From Moniliella sp. 'wahieum' (taxonomy: Eukaryota > Basidiomycota > Moniliellomycetes > Moniliellales > Moniliellaceae), in the NCBI GenBank assembly GCA_003971905.1, contig RSEE01000020.1, forward strand, positions 682,001-746,000: 64,000 nt of DNA, given 5' to 3'. The translations under genes and the position numbers were made by a program. The notes under the pieces are model-generated. The model did no database searches. It was not told the DNA's origin and saw nothing but the letters and a program-made list of their open reading frames with translations. Below are positions 11,372-22,690 of the stretch, one piece after another; position 1 is the stretch's first letter; every line of letters begins with the position of its first letter.

Positions 11372-13394
11372 ATGCCGCTGCCCCAACGAGCCGTACCGGT
11401 CGACGAATCCGACTCGGAACTCGACTCGGACGGCTCCAATCCGGCCCAGCCCTTCCTGAACCACGAGTATCCCCCCGTCTCCTCCCTGCCCACGGGCGGC
11501 CAAGCGTCCACCTCGGCCTCTGCCATCCTGTTTGACGAGCACGGCGAACTAGCCCGGGGCCTGGCCCCTGCGCTCGGTACCCACGCCTTGGCTGCCCCGC
11601 CGGCGCCACCACAACCATGGTACCAGCGCTGGTCCCGGGCTTTGTGCTTAGCGCCCCAGCTGCCGCCGCGCATGGTGCGCCTCCGCTCTTCTCTGCTGCG
11701 TCCGCCCGCATTGCCCTGCGCATCGGGCTGATCTTTGTCCTGTCCACGGCGGCGGTGATCGCCGGGCTGATGACGTTGCCCTGTCGCTGCCCGCCAAGGG
11801 CATCACCCACCTGACCATGAGTGAAATACGAAGCATGTCCCTGTCGCTGCAGACGTATGCGCACCAAACTGTGCCCGCGGCGCTGCACACGTGGGTGGTG
11901 CTGTTGAGCTTCTTTACCTGGAAACAAGCGTGGAGCGTGCCCGGATCAGTCGTGAATGTGTTTCTCGGCATGCTCTATGGCACCTACCCAGCCACCTTGT
12001 ACACCTCCTTTTTCACCGCCACGGGCGGCATGTTGTGCTACCTGCTCTCGCGGCCAGTCGGGCCGATCATCGAGCACTTGCCCGGGTTTCAGAAACCGTT
12101 GGGAGCGATGCGCCGCGCGCTCGCCATCCCAGTCCGCACGGGGGCCGCGCCATTGTCCCTGCCGCCCCCGCTGATGCGACGCAAGAAAAGTAGGCTACCC
12201 CGTGCCGCGCGTTCGGGCGGCAGCGTCCCTGTCCAAGCAGAGGGCAGCTCGACCTGGACCTCTTGCTGCTGCGCCTTGTGCCCATCGTACCCTGGAGCGC
12301 GATGAACATGTGTTGTGCCATGCTGCGTGTCCCGCTCTGGCCCTTCTGGGATCCTTCTTTCTCGGCAGCGTGCCGTGGAACTTTGTCACGACCCAAGTCG
12401 GTGACATTCTGCAGGACCTCCTGGCCGCCCTGCCGCTCGACGACAAGCCAGGGAGCGAGGCGGCAACGGGCCTGAGCATGATCAAAGCTAAGATTTGGTC
12501 GCCGGAAATGGTCGGGAAACTCTTCTTGCTCACCCTGGCTTCGCTCGTCCCGATGGCACTCCAGTGGTGGGTCAAGCGGCGCCGAGCAGCGGCGCCAGAG
12601 ACGGGCATGGCGCCTGGCACCGCCCTTTCGGAGCACGAGGTTGTGCCCGGAACCCACCCCGAACTCAACGCGGACCCGAAACCGAAACCGAACCTGAACC
12701 CGAAGCTGATGCTGATGCTGACGCTGAGGCCACGGAAGAATGGGGTGCCCAGCCTGCCTCGCCCCGTCGGTTGTTCTCTTGGACCCAGCCTCTCTTGCGG
12801 CGAGCGGATCGGAACTGTCCTTGCTTCCCAAACCATCGAGGGGGTGGGCAGATACGATTCGGACGCCGTCGCCGTTTGGCCAACTGTTGCGCCTCGCTTC
12901 CCCCGGCCCAGCGAGGAAAGAAGAGCGCGACGTAGAGTCTTCCCCTGGGACCGAAGAGGAACCCGAACGAGGATTTGGCACACCAACGTCCTTGGGATCA
13001 GTCTTGACCTCGCAAACCAGCCTCGTTGCCCCGGATGACAGCGAGCTGTCCAACCTGCCCAACCTGACCAGCCAGGCCAGCCACCCACGAGACGGCCTGG
13101 CCCCGGCCCGCTGCCGCGCCAGGCTCCAGTACCGGCCTACGTGGAGTGAGCTCGGGGCGCAAACCTGTCCTGCCCCCACTTACCCCGTTATCCCCCTCGA
13201 CGCAGAAAGCGATTGCGGACGAGTGGGCCGCGCCGGCCCGCACGCCGTCGCCCATGCAGGCGCTCAAGTTTGCCCGCGACCGCGAACGGGCGTTTGGCTT
13301 GGCCAATCCCCCCCCGGCTGTGGCCGCTACCCAGACACCGACACCGACACAGCCACAGCCACAGCCACAGCCACCGAAACGGCCACCGATATAG
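11372..13394 (+). CDS. VTT-domain (SNARE-associated, TMEM41/TVP38-like) membrane protein
   Basis: A Ser/Asp-rich cytosolic N-terminus (ESDSELDSDGSNPAQPFL) precedes a first membrane segment (IALRIGLIFVLSTAAVIAG, about 11710-11770). The VTT/DedA domain follows: SVPGSVVNVFLGMLYGTYP, SFFTATGGMLCYLLSRPVG, then RLVPIVPWSAMNM, FLGSVPWNFVTTQVGDIL, and a last segment near 12530. The order and the two half-loops match TMEM41B/Tvp38 proteins of the ER and Golgi, some of which act as lipid scramblases. A long polar tail runs to a TAG at 13392 (acidic repeats, then Ser/Thr/Pro and Gln/Pro repeats). It is inferred because one frame after another stays open with biased composition. Frame changes occur near 11690, 11800, 12090, 12230, 12340, 12680 and 12760. 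The subfamily choice between TMEM41 and Tvp38 is uncertain. Confidence 0.72.
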
Positions 13395-13870
13395 ACACGG
13401 ATACCGCTACGGACACCGACAGAGGCGCGGTGGGTTGGCGTGATTGTATGGGTCTGCAAAGGCAAAGGGTCGGCGGGGCGGTGGGAATGTACCTGTGCAA
13501 CATGCTGATTGATTTGTTGCGTGTAGCTGTGGGCGTGGAGGATACAGAGGAAGAGCCTAGGTAGCTGTGCGGTGCTGCTTTCGTGCATCCCTCCCAGACG
13601 AAAGCGGATCAAGGAAGGAAGAGGGAGGAGTGGGGGTTGGGATTGGGATTGGGATTGGATGCGGGGATCCAAGAGCTCTTCCGAGAGGTACGATATATGA
13701 GGTGCGATGCAAACGTCCTTCCTATCCGACTTGTGCAATGGGGGTTCAATGTTTCAAGGGCGCCGCTGCCACCCTGAGGCCTGGCCTGGCCATCCGAATG
13801 AATACTCCTGCCCACCCTCTTGAGTCGGTGCGTAACCCCCTCCCCGCCGTCCTCGCGCCCTCGCCCGGCC

Positions 13871-16800
13871 ATGTGGATCGTCAGCAGCTTCTGGACGCGC
13901 CATGGCGTGTGGGAGGACCGGGTGCTGCTTCCCAACCACAGCTACCATGTTGGCCGGCGCCCGCGCCGCCCGCCTGCCTCGGGCGCCGACGACCGCACGC
14001 TCCATCTCTGGTTCCCTGAGGAATACGCCAGCCTGAGCCGGAACGCTCTCACGCTCCATGTCGGTCCCGCCGCGCCTCCCGGCACGCCTGTCCCGCCGCC
14101 CAGCATGCCCCCTGACCTGTCTCCCACCTGCCCCCGCTCTCTCCGCCTTGCGCGGGAACCAGGCGACGTGGACGGCGCGGCTGCCCTGCCACCGCTCTTG
14201 TCGGATACGCATGCCGTCCCGCCCGATGCCCCCCCGCTCGAACTCGAGACCCACACGCGCCCTGCCACCCCGTCCACCGTATCTCTTGTCTTGGGAGGCG
14301 ATGCTTCGCTCCGCAAGGACGGCGCACTGGTTACCGACCTCAACTCGCATGCGCCGTTCAAGGCCACCACACGCACCGACCTCGACACCCAGGCGGCGCA
14401 CCAGAACCTGGTGCTCAAACACCGCGACACGATCTACCTGCCTCGACAGGTCCTGCTGGTGTTTCGGTGGGAACCATTTGTGCTCGGCATCCCACCGGGC
14501 CTGGCGGAAAGCGAAACGTGGGCCATCCAAAGGCAACAGGCTGAAGCGCTGGGCATCCGTTGCTTGTCAGTGGACAAAGAGGACCCGGTCCTGACCAAAG
14601 CCGCCGTGTCGGCACAGTTGGTCGGGCAGAGCGTAGTGCGCAACCCACGCAAACCGCGCTTCACTCACCCGCTCTTACTCAGCGTCCCCCTCGTGCTCGA
14701 ACGATACCTGAGCAGGTGCATTGACCACGTGCGCCAGTTCCTAGCAGACCCCAACCAGGCCTTTGTCGGGCTCCCCCCCCCGCGTCGAACTTACCCTTCG
14801 CTGGTCCGGCGCCCGCGCAAGCGTACGACGATCGACCTCACGTGCAAATCTTTCCGGAGAACTTGCGGTCCCGGAGCCTATTTGACCAGCTGTCGCGCGA
14901 CCTGCCCCCGCTCCAGGGGTAGACGTGGCGCTGGAAGAGTACTGGGCTCGGCTCTGTGCAGGGGGAAACTTTAGTACGCTACAAGGCCTTTCGGTGGTGT
15001 GGGTGTGCCCGACGACTGAAGCAAGCCACGAAGCAGCCCGCTCCGCTCCAGCCACCTTTCTTCGCGCCATGGGCGGCCGTCTCTTTGTCCGCACCGCCAG
15101 CCTCGACTCGCGCGAACAAGTAGCAGGCTTGTTGTCCAAGATTCGGCTGGACCATCAGTTGCTGCTCTGGTACCAGCAAGCGATCGCAGCCATGCCGGAC
15201 AATCCCATCGTACCTCCTGGCGCGTCGTACTTGCCACGAGGTGGCACGGCCCTGTACCTCGACCCAGCGTTGGAGGAACAAGTGGGCCAAGTCTATGCCC
15301 AAGGCGCTCTCGCGTACGTATACTTTCGTCTTCATTCTGTTTTTTGGGGGTTTTGGTTTTGGTGTTGGTATTGGTGTTGGTATTGTTTTTGTCGGTAGGC
15401 GCAGTGGCTCACCTTAAGCTTGTCTTTCCTTGCCCTATGGCCCAGGGCGGAGATCCCCGTCATCAACCAACCAACTTTGAGTCGCTCGACTGCTCCTGCA
15501 CAATGCCGGCCTGGGTGTCCACCAACACTCCAGACTCAACTGGGATCGCCTACCTGGTCTCCCCCCAGCGCCGGGCGAAGCCCCCCTTGCCCTAGCACAC
15601 CACGCTCCCACACCGCCACCTGTCCCCGCTCCCGCCCCCATTCCTGTCCAAGCACAAGCACAAGCACAACCGCCCGCCGCTCTACCCGAGCCAAGACAGC
15701 TCACTCCACCACGCGAGCTCCCCGACGTCGGAGGCGGTACTATGATACTACCGAACCCTGTCCCGCCACGCCGAGGATCGCGCCCACCTCGCGCAAAGAG
15801 CGCTTGGCCCGGCTGGCTCAGGAAGCCGAACAGGCCAGTGTGCACTCGAGCGTCGCTCCGCTGCCGGTCCGGCTCAGGATCCGGTCCTAGTGCCGCTGTA
15901 AGTGCAGGTGTAGGTGCAGGTACGAGCGGGAGCGGGAGTGGGGAACCCCCCAAGTCGGCACGGTTCGCCGTTTTGCTGCAGCAGGAACGTGAGGCTCACA
16001 TGGCAGATATGCCTGTGCCAGCGACGCATGCGGCTGATCTGCCTCAGGGCAGGCCGCGCCCCCCCCCACCTGGGGAAGCTGGGACGACAAGCCCACCTGC
16101 TGCACTGGTGGAAACGCAGGCAGAGTCCCCCCCTGCCCCGAGGTCGAGGCAGGCTTCGCATGCGTCCGCCGCGCCCGTCGAGCCTACCTCGGCTTCGGAG
16201 GCGTCGCATGTCCTGACCGACACGGAGTTTCAAGCCCAGTTCCGTTCCGCTCGCAGAGGCGTGGTGCAAGAGGAGCGGTCGCTGGACCAGGCCATCGATT
16301 CGCTCCGACCTCTCAAGCGACCTGGCCGATCTGCTGTGCGCACCCCGTCGGGCCAAGCCGATGTGGACGAGCAGTCGGTGGACATGCAAGCGTGGCAGCG
16401 CCTGGGTCCCGACGCATTCAATTTCCCCCCTGGGAATTACATGCAAATTGTGCGGTTCGAGCTGCCCGCTGCACCGGTCTGGCCTGCCTCTGCTTCCACC
16501 TCCGCCTCTTCTTCTTCTTCTCTGCAGCCGGCGCGCAACCTGAACCTGAAACCGTTTCGGAAGCAATCGGTGGCTGCCTATGCGCCCGACGGACGCCTGC
16601 TCGTCCAGCCCGGCCAAGAAGAAGAGGAAGGGTGGCCCGTGCCACGCGACGCGCCGGTCGCGGTAGCCTTGCCGCGGTACGAAGCCTACGCGTACGCGCC
16701 GCTGGCTGAAGGCGCCGACCCAGGTGCGGCGCAAGGCGCCGCAACCGCGGGCGCGGCCGCGTCCGACCCACCGCCTTGGCCCAACGAGGTGAGCTGCTGG

Positions 16801-17178
16801 ACCCAGGACAGGACGAGGAAGAGGAGGCGGTGCAGGCGTTCCGTGTGCTGCCTGTGCAGCGCGGGGCACGCGTCCTGCTCGGCCGGGCCCCAAGCCAGGC
16901 GGCGGCGCACGACGCACGACCGCACGCAAACGCGCGCTCGCCGTGCTGGACGACGAGAGCGAGGAGGAGCAGCAGCAGCACCGCAGTCGGCGGCGCCGAG
17001 GCGGTGCGTGCGCCGGCGGCAGGCCGGGCGCGGGGGCAGGCGAGGCGCGAGGGCGCGCGACAGGCAGCGGGAGCAGCAGCCAGCAGACGCTCCTGTCGTT
17101 TGCCGGCCGCGCGGGCGGGCGGGACAGGAGGCGGGGGACGAGGCGGGCGGGCGGGTGCCCAAGCGGGGCGGTGTGTGA
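13871..17178 (+). CDS. Nbs1/nibrin-like FHA-BRCT DNA repair protein
   Basis: Starts MWIVSSFW.., as Nbs1 proteins begin MW.., with an FHA-like domain over about 190 codons: YHVGRRP, SLSRNALTL, VTDLNSHAPF, LKHRDTIYL. A BRCT-like region follows (LGIRCLSVDKEDPVLTKA; later LSVVWVCPTT and ATFLRAMGGRLFV). A likely intron, 15314-15445, restores an open frame reading AEIPVINQPTLSR. Near 16540 the sequence NLKPFRKQ resembles the Mre11-binding NFKxFxK motif of nibrin, and the C-terminus is acidic (LDDESEEEQQQ). Nbs1 is the regulatory subunit of the Mre11-Rad50 nuclease in double-strand break repair. The FHA has a roughly 80-residue Pro-rich insertion. The frame breaks repeatedly and the stop near 17178 is tentative. 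Other FHA-BRCT proteins are not excluded. Confidence 0.6.
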
Positions 17179-18034
17179 TGGGCATGTGATGGCAGGTTGA
17201 TGGTGTGGGGGGATGCATGATGCATGATGCATGATGACTTGTTCGTCGCCTTCACATGTCACGGTGATGTAGGGCGTAGACCCTGGACGGGTGGAGTGTG
17301 CGGGTTGCACCGAAGGACAGTGCAGGCGATCTGATAAGATGGGGCAACGATAGCGTTGCGTATTTTTGCCGCCGTGTTGGCTGCTCGCCCGCATCACCCG
17401 GCAGCGCACTCGCAGCAAGGCAGCCGGGGCAGCCACCGCGTCCCCAGCACAGGCAGGCGTCCCTCAGGCCTGGCGGCGCACCGCGCTCGTTTGTCATGGC
17501 AATGCTGCGCGCTGTGGCCAGCGCCCGATGGAGACGGTGCGGTGCGCCTGTCCGCCCCCATGCTGGTGTCAGCAAGACAACGGTAGATGTAGCGAACGGG
17601 CGCATGGTAGTTGGCTGGGTGCGGGCACGGGGGCCACATGGGCCTCTCGCCCAAGCGCTTGCGGGCTGGCCCAGGCGGCCCAGGCACGCGCTGCGACGCA
17701 GGCGGGGCGCGGGGGACAGGGGCAGTCCCACCGGCCGACGCTCCGAGGCACCCGCTGTGCTCGACCCGAGCGTCGAGCAGCCCGCGCCCCGTCACACACC
17801 GCCCATGCCCAGCGTCTCCGTCGGCATGCAGCCCAGGCCCCCACCACGCCATCTTAGGTAATAGCCTCCGCTGCCCTTTTCTTCCCCCCCGACCCACGCG
17901 TCTGCGGCGCGCACAGTACCCACGCCCAGCGCGTCTGCTGGCCACCATCACGCTCGCCCAAGTCCACCGCCTCCTCCGCTTCATCCCCCTCCGCCAGCGC
18001 ACCCGCCCGCCGCACCCCCCCCCCCCCCCCCCCG
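17179..18034. other. Region upstream of the GATA factor; possible 5' exons
   Basis: No recognisable domain. A TGATGCA repeat lies at 17213-17237 and a run of about 18 C at 18016-18034. Open GC-rich frames on both strands look like composition rather than genes. The true start of the following regulator probably lies here, for example the ATG at 17810, but cannot be fixed. Confidence 0.4.
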
Positions 18035-20556
18035 CGTTGCGCGTTGGATGCCAAGGATGACGCCCTCATCCGCACCCCACTTTATACTGCCATTGCGCTT
18101 GAAGCCAGTACGTGCTCCTCCATAACCCATCACTCGCCCGGGCGCATGCTAACCGCATCTCATCTCCTCTCCCCGTAGCAGCAGTCCCCCCCACAGCCGC
18201 AACCCCCATCATCCCCGTCCTCGCCTCCCTCGCCGCTGCAGGGCACCATGGCCTCCGTCGTCCGCACCTGGCGCGCCTGCCACGCCCTCACCACCGCCCT
18301 GGAGGAGGGCCACGCTTTGAGTATGGCACCTGGCGCATGTGGGGCATGGCCTGCCGTCGGCGCCCTGGACGGTCCACTACCCATGACCACTACCACGGCC
18401 GTAGACATCGAGGCCGGACATATCCCCACCAGCACGGCCACGCCTACCAGTAACAGTGCAGTGAGCGAGGATGGGCGAAACCAACGTCGCCGGCTCCGTC
18501 GCGCGTCCGATGATACACCAGAAGCACGCGTACGTCTTGGGACCCAGCAGGGCGGCGCCGATCCCAATCCGGGACCCAAGTCCAATCCACGTAGCGGGCA
18601 GCGAAACTTGGTCGAAGTCGAGTGCGATTGCGGGATGGACCTGCCAGGGTCGAACATTGCATTTGGCCTCAACCGCGCTCCCAGCCCACCGCAACCGGAT
18701 CTGGCGCCCGTATGGGAAGGAAGTGAGTTGGACCTAGACCGCTGGCTTTCCGTCTCGCTCAATGTCCCTTCCCATCCAAGGGATAGTCACCTCCCGGAAT
18801 CGGGTGAGCCGCCGCAGCAAGAGGTGCCCGACGCGCCCGACAAGGGCAGGGAGGGAAAAGGAACAGGAAAGGGCAAAGGGAAGGGAAAGGAGAAGGGAAA
18901 GGCGAAGGGAAAAGGAAAGGGAAAGGGAAAGAATGTGGGCGCCAGCACGGTCACGGGTACGCTTAGCAGCAGTTCCCAAAGCTCGGAAAACAGAACAACA
19001 GACGAGTTGACGGGCCGCGCAAGCGACTTTGGTCAGTCCAATCTTCCTCTCAAGACTCAACCAACAACAGGCTCACGGACTACGCATCTGATCCACAGCG
19101 CTGGCTATATTGAAGCAACAGATGGGGACCGTGGCGGGACTGTCAGAGCAAGCCGTTGGGCCTCATGTGCGCTTGCATAAGGGCAAAGAACCTCTTTCTC
19201 ATGCTCCCTCTTCTCCTCGCACTGCCTTGAGCATGGATGACTTGATGCGTCAGTTGCTCCCCATGGACCGAATGCCACCCTTTCAACCTGTCCCGAATGA
19301 AAGCAGCTCTTCCTTGGCGCAATTGATGGTGCCCCGTCCGGAACAGCAAACGATGCGGGCCTGAGTCTGTTTCCGTCTTCATCAACGGCCCACAACGCTA
19401 CCTTGTTGTCCCCATCAGCTCCATCTTCAGCAGAGGGTAGCAGTATCCCTCCCACAGGGAGAAAAAGACGAGCTCCCTTGGCTCACCTAAGTTGATACCG
19501 CTAACGGGCAAGGGCATCACCCGCCCTATCACCCGATATGCCCAAGCACCCAAGCCAACGCGGACCGCCCCCTGTTCCAACTGCAACTCGTCCCGCACTC
19601 CATTGTGGCGTCGTGATCCCGAGAACAGGCTCTTGTGCAATGCCTGTGGTCTGTTCCAAAAGCTGCACAAGAGGCCGCGGCCAATGACGCTCAAGACAGT
19701 GTACGAGCACCACCCTGACTGTGTTGCGCCCACTGCGCATCAGTGCCACCTGTACGGATGCAAGTTCGAGCCAGAGGAGAATCCACAAACGTGCGCGAAT
19801 TGCGGAACGTCCACCACCCCCCTGTGGCGCAAAGACGACAAAGGTCGGCCCAACTGCAATGCGTGTGGACTGTGGTGGATACTGCACCATACCCCCCGCC
19901 CACTAAAGATGCGCGTGGACAAGATCCGCAAGCGCAATCGGATCGATGGAGCCGCGTAGGCAAACCAAGGACCAAGACCCAACCCAAAACCAAAACCAAA
20001 ACCACAACCTCCTCGGGGAAGACCGCTTCGTCTGACCAGGGCTCTCCTGTTCTCTCAGGCATGCGCTCGGGCACGCCTTCGACCCCGCGCCGCGCTCGCA
20101 TCTCCCTTCGGCTCCGGGGTCCGCCTCCATCAGTCCCGCGCCTGTACCCTCACTTACTTCCACCCGTCCTACAGCCCTTCGCATGCCCTGCCCACAACAA
20201 TCGAGTCAGCGCTGCCCCACCCATCGATCGAACGGGGGATAGCACGCCCTTCTCGGTCCGAGATGCCGGTGCCGCCGAATTTTGACGAACTGTTTGCCAT
20301 GGTCGGCTTTGGCTCGGGCCACCCCAGGCTCTGGCCACGCAAACGTCTCGTCCCCCCCCCCCACCTCCTTCACACAGGAAGAAACCTCTTCTTACCTCCT
20401 TCCTTCTCCGGGAGGCCTCCCCTTCTCTCCCCCTCGCTGGAAAGGGAAGACGTGTCGGGCCAGAGCACACCCACGGGGCAGAACTGGTTGTTATCCCAAG
20501 CTTCCGATATCGTACCTTCCCTCCCCCACCGCACGCCCCAAGCACATCATCCTCTT

Positions 20557-20616
<60 letters not shown>

Positions 20617-21287
20617 GCTCACGCTCACGCTCATGCTCAACCACCATCGCAACCTCGCACCAACCCGTCATCTCCCGGCGCCGCCGTCGCTCCTGTTACT
20701 GCAACCCCGCCTTTAGCACAACAAGCTCCCCTGGACACCAGCCTTCCCTTTATGCCATTCGAGCTGCCCAGCCTGGACCCAGGTAACTTCCCCTACCTCG
20801 ACCCGACGCTCTCTTCTTGGCCCACCCACTTACCCTTGCACCGCCCCCCCACTACGCTTTGGCCCACCCGCCCATCCAATTCCCCGAGCGGTCCGCTGCC
20901 TCCCCAGCGCCCCCCCAGCACAGACCCGCTGATACCCGCGTGCGTGCCCCGATCCAAGCCCAGGCCCAGGTCCCCGTCACGGCGCCCGAAGGTCCCTCGG
21001 GCATAGGCAGGGCCCGTGGACGACCGCGTGGACGACCGCGCGGGCGACCGCGCGGCTCGCGCGCCCAAGCCCGACGTACCTTGTTGCCCCGGCGCAGCTC
21101 GTCCCTATCGCAGCCGCCTGTGGTAGGGCAGTCGGACGTAGCCCCGACTCAAGAACGGCAGGCGACTAGTCTTTCTACTAGTGTGTCTACGGGTCGGTCT
21201 GCCCCAGCGTCCACGGACTCGCCCCAGTCGTCCACGTGGCTGCTCGACGCGTTCCGTAGCTTGCACCACCGTGATCGGTCCGAGTAG
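18035..21287 (+). CDS. GATA-type zinc-finger transcription factor with two fingers
   Basis: Two class IV GATA fingers, both CX2CX17CX2C, lie at about 19564-19660 (CSNCNSSRTPLWRR..LLCNACG) and 19795-19870 (CANCGTSTTPLWRK..PNCNACG). Each is followed by an Arg/Pro/Lys-rich arm (RPRPMTLKT and RPLKMRVDKIRKRNR). The roughly 50-residue linker has three extra Cys. Near 18250-18340 the sequence VRTWRACHALTTALEEGH, then FEYGTWRMWGM, resembles the N-terminal DUF1752 of nitrogen-type GATA factors. An intron at 18108-18178 (GTACGT..TAG, branch CTAAC) precedes it. Other parts: a Gly-Lys repeat at 18840-18930, a His-Ser repeat at 20564-20634, and an AT-hook-like RGRPRGRPRGRPRG near 21010. The stop TAG at 19957 follows the second finger, but the next frame stays open with similar composition to 21287, so I infer a longer protein. 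The 5' end is unknown. Nitrogen or iron regulation is possible; the sequence does not decide. Confidence 0.8.
20564..20634 (+). repeat. CTCACT microsatellite coding His-Ser repeat
   Basis: About eleven copies of the CTCACT hexamer, ending in CTCACG variants, inside the GATA-factor tail. One frame gives Ser-His dipeptides, another Leu-Thr. It is a likely site of length polymorphism and of assembly error. Confidence 0.9.
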
Positions 21288-22294
21288 ACATTGTATGGTT
21301 AGGATCGAGACGAGGGATGGGAGTACGGGTTGAGTGCCGAGTATCGAGTACCGAGTGAGTAGGCACGGAGACGCCTGCAGTACGAATAGTATGCAGCTCG
21401 TCAATATAATCGGGGCGCGCGTACCGGGCTGGTTCGGCTTGGCTGCGCGGGTCGGTTTGGCCCAGAACAGTGGACTATATAGAACGGCGGATTGCCTAGA
21501 TCCCCAAAGCAACGAGCAAAGCCTTTGATCGTTCTATTACCTAGCTCACGGAACCGGATGCAGTGGGTCGTCGCACGTCCATGGCGACATGGGCACAAGA
21601 CTGTGAGACCCCCCCCCCGTCGCAGTATACCGTGTATAGATTAGGCTGATACCGTGGAGCAGGGCAGGAGCGACTGGCGCAACCGAAACCGAAACCAAAA
21701 GCGAGAGGAGATCAACAGGGACTGCAAGAGCCGTCGTCCGTGTATAGTGTGAATTGCGGATCTGATCTCGTGATACCTACTATATACCATCCACAGTTCC
21801 TCAGTGGGTCTCCAAAAAAACCTGTGCGCGACTGTCTGTGGCGAATGGCAGAGGACTATATTACAAGCGGTGCTCGTGCGTGCCTGCCCTGGGGTGTGTG
21901 GCGACCCCACTCGCAGGCTCTCGCGGTGGGGTTGTGTGTGCCGGAGTTGCGCCCATCTGCCGAAATAACACATTCACCACCTCGAGCCAGGCTAGTTACG
22001 CGACGTGTTATACATGTTACGGGACAATAACGAGCAAGACTTTCGATCTATGTCTGAAAAAGCTTAAAATGGTAAGCTTTCAGTTCTTGCCACCCAGAAT
22101 GGCTGGAAAGTGAAACTTCACCATCGAAATGAAACATGAATGGTGGGAAATTTGGCTCTGAATGTTTAATTGCGCCAGCGGGGGTAGGGTTGGGATTGCC
22201 CCTCTCTAGGGTTGGTCGCCCACGCCTGTCCGCGCCAGTTGGGCAGCTGGGCGCGGTGCTGCAGCCCGCCGCCAACGTCCATCCAGTCGTCACG
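21288..22294. other. Intergenic region upstream of RPL38
   Basis: No gene seen. The last 110 bp hold two TAGGGTTGG boxes (22185-22193 and 22207-22215), likely promoter elements of the ribosomal protein gene. The rest (about 21600-22150) is AT-richer than the flanks and has only short open frames. Confidence 0.5.
22185..22215 (+). promoter_or_regulatory. Paired TAGGGTTGG boxes upstream of RPL38
   Basis: Two identical 9-mers 22 bp apart, about 80-110 bp before the RPL38 ATG. Telomere-repeat-like TAGGGTT elements are known in ribosomal protein promoters of several fungi (Tbf1-type sites). The assignment here rests on that resemblance and on position. Confidence 0.4.
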
Positions 22295-22690
22295 ATGGTC
22301 AGTAGTTACCCCCTCCTCCTCCTCCTGGGCATGGAGCACTGTGTGCTATGCCTCGTACGTTGCGCGTGAAGAGTTTGAAGATGCTAACTGGCTGTTTCCC
22401 CATTCAGCCTAAGCAATTACCGAGATCAAGCAGTTCCTCGAGGTGGCGCGCCGTAAGGATGCGACGGCGGCGCGGATCAAGACGTCGATTGTGAAGCCTT
22501 CCAAGTCGGTGTCCTCCACGGGCAAGAAGAGCAAGAAGTCCAAGAAGGGGGACAACACGGTGTACAAGTTCAAGCTGCGCACGAGCAAGAACCTCTACAC
22601 GCTCGTCCTCAAGGACGCTGAGATTGCCGCCAAGATCAAGCAGTCGCTCCCGCCTGGTCTGGAGGTGACCGAGATCTCGCCAAGAACTAA
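22295..22690 (+). CDS. RPL38: 60S ribosomal protein eL38 (RPL38)
   Basis: Structural protein of the large ribosomal subunit. Exon 1 is only the ATG (22295-22297). The intron 22298-22407 has a GTCAGT donor, GCTAAC branch at 22383 and CAG acceptor. Exon 2 reads [19 protein letters not shown], then [19 protein letters not shown] and [10 protein letters not shown], matching eL38 along its length. Two frame slips are simple homopolymer losses: CAA(A)TTACC at 22415 and CC(C)AAG at 22680. The latter restores an end SPKN followed by TAA at 22688-22690. The inferred product is about 95 residues against 70-80 for most eL38. The excess is a Lys/Ser-rich insertion ([15 protein letters not shown]) before the central beta strand, where human eL38 has only a few residues. 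Confidence 0.9.

Noticed and set aside
10522-11535. Long plus-strand frame (337 codons) before the VTT gene
   Set aside because: Composition is Pro/Ser/Arg noise of a GC-rich promoter; several frames on both strands are equally open and no motif is present.
15874-17436. 520-codon minus-strand frame opposite the Nbs1-like gene
   Set aside because: It is the antisense shadow of a GC-rich coding region; the plus strand has FHA/BRCT and Mre11-binding-like motifs and this frame has none.
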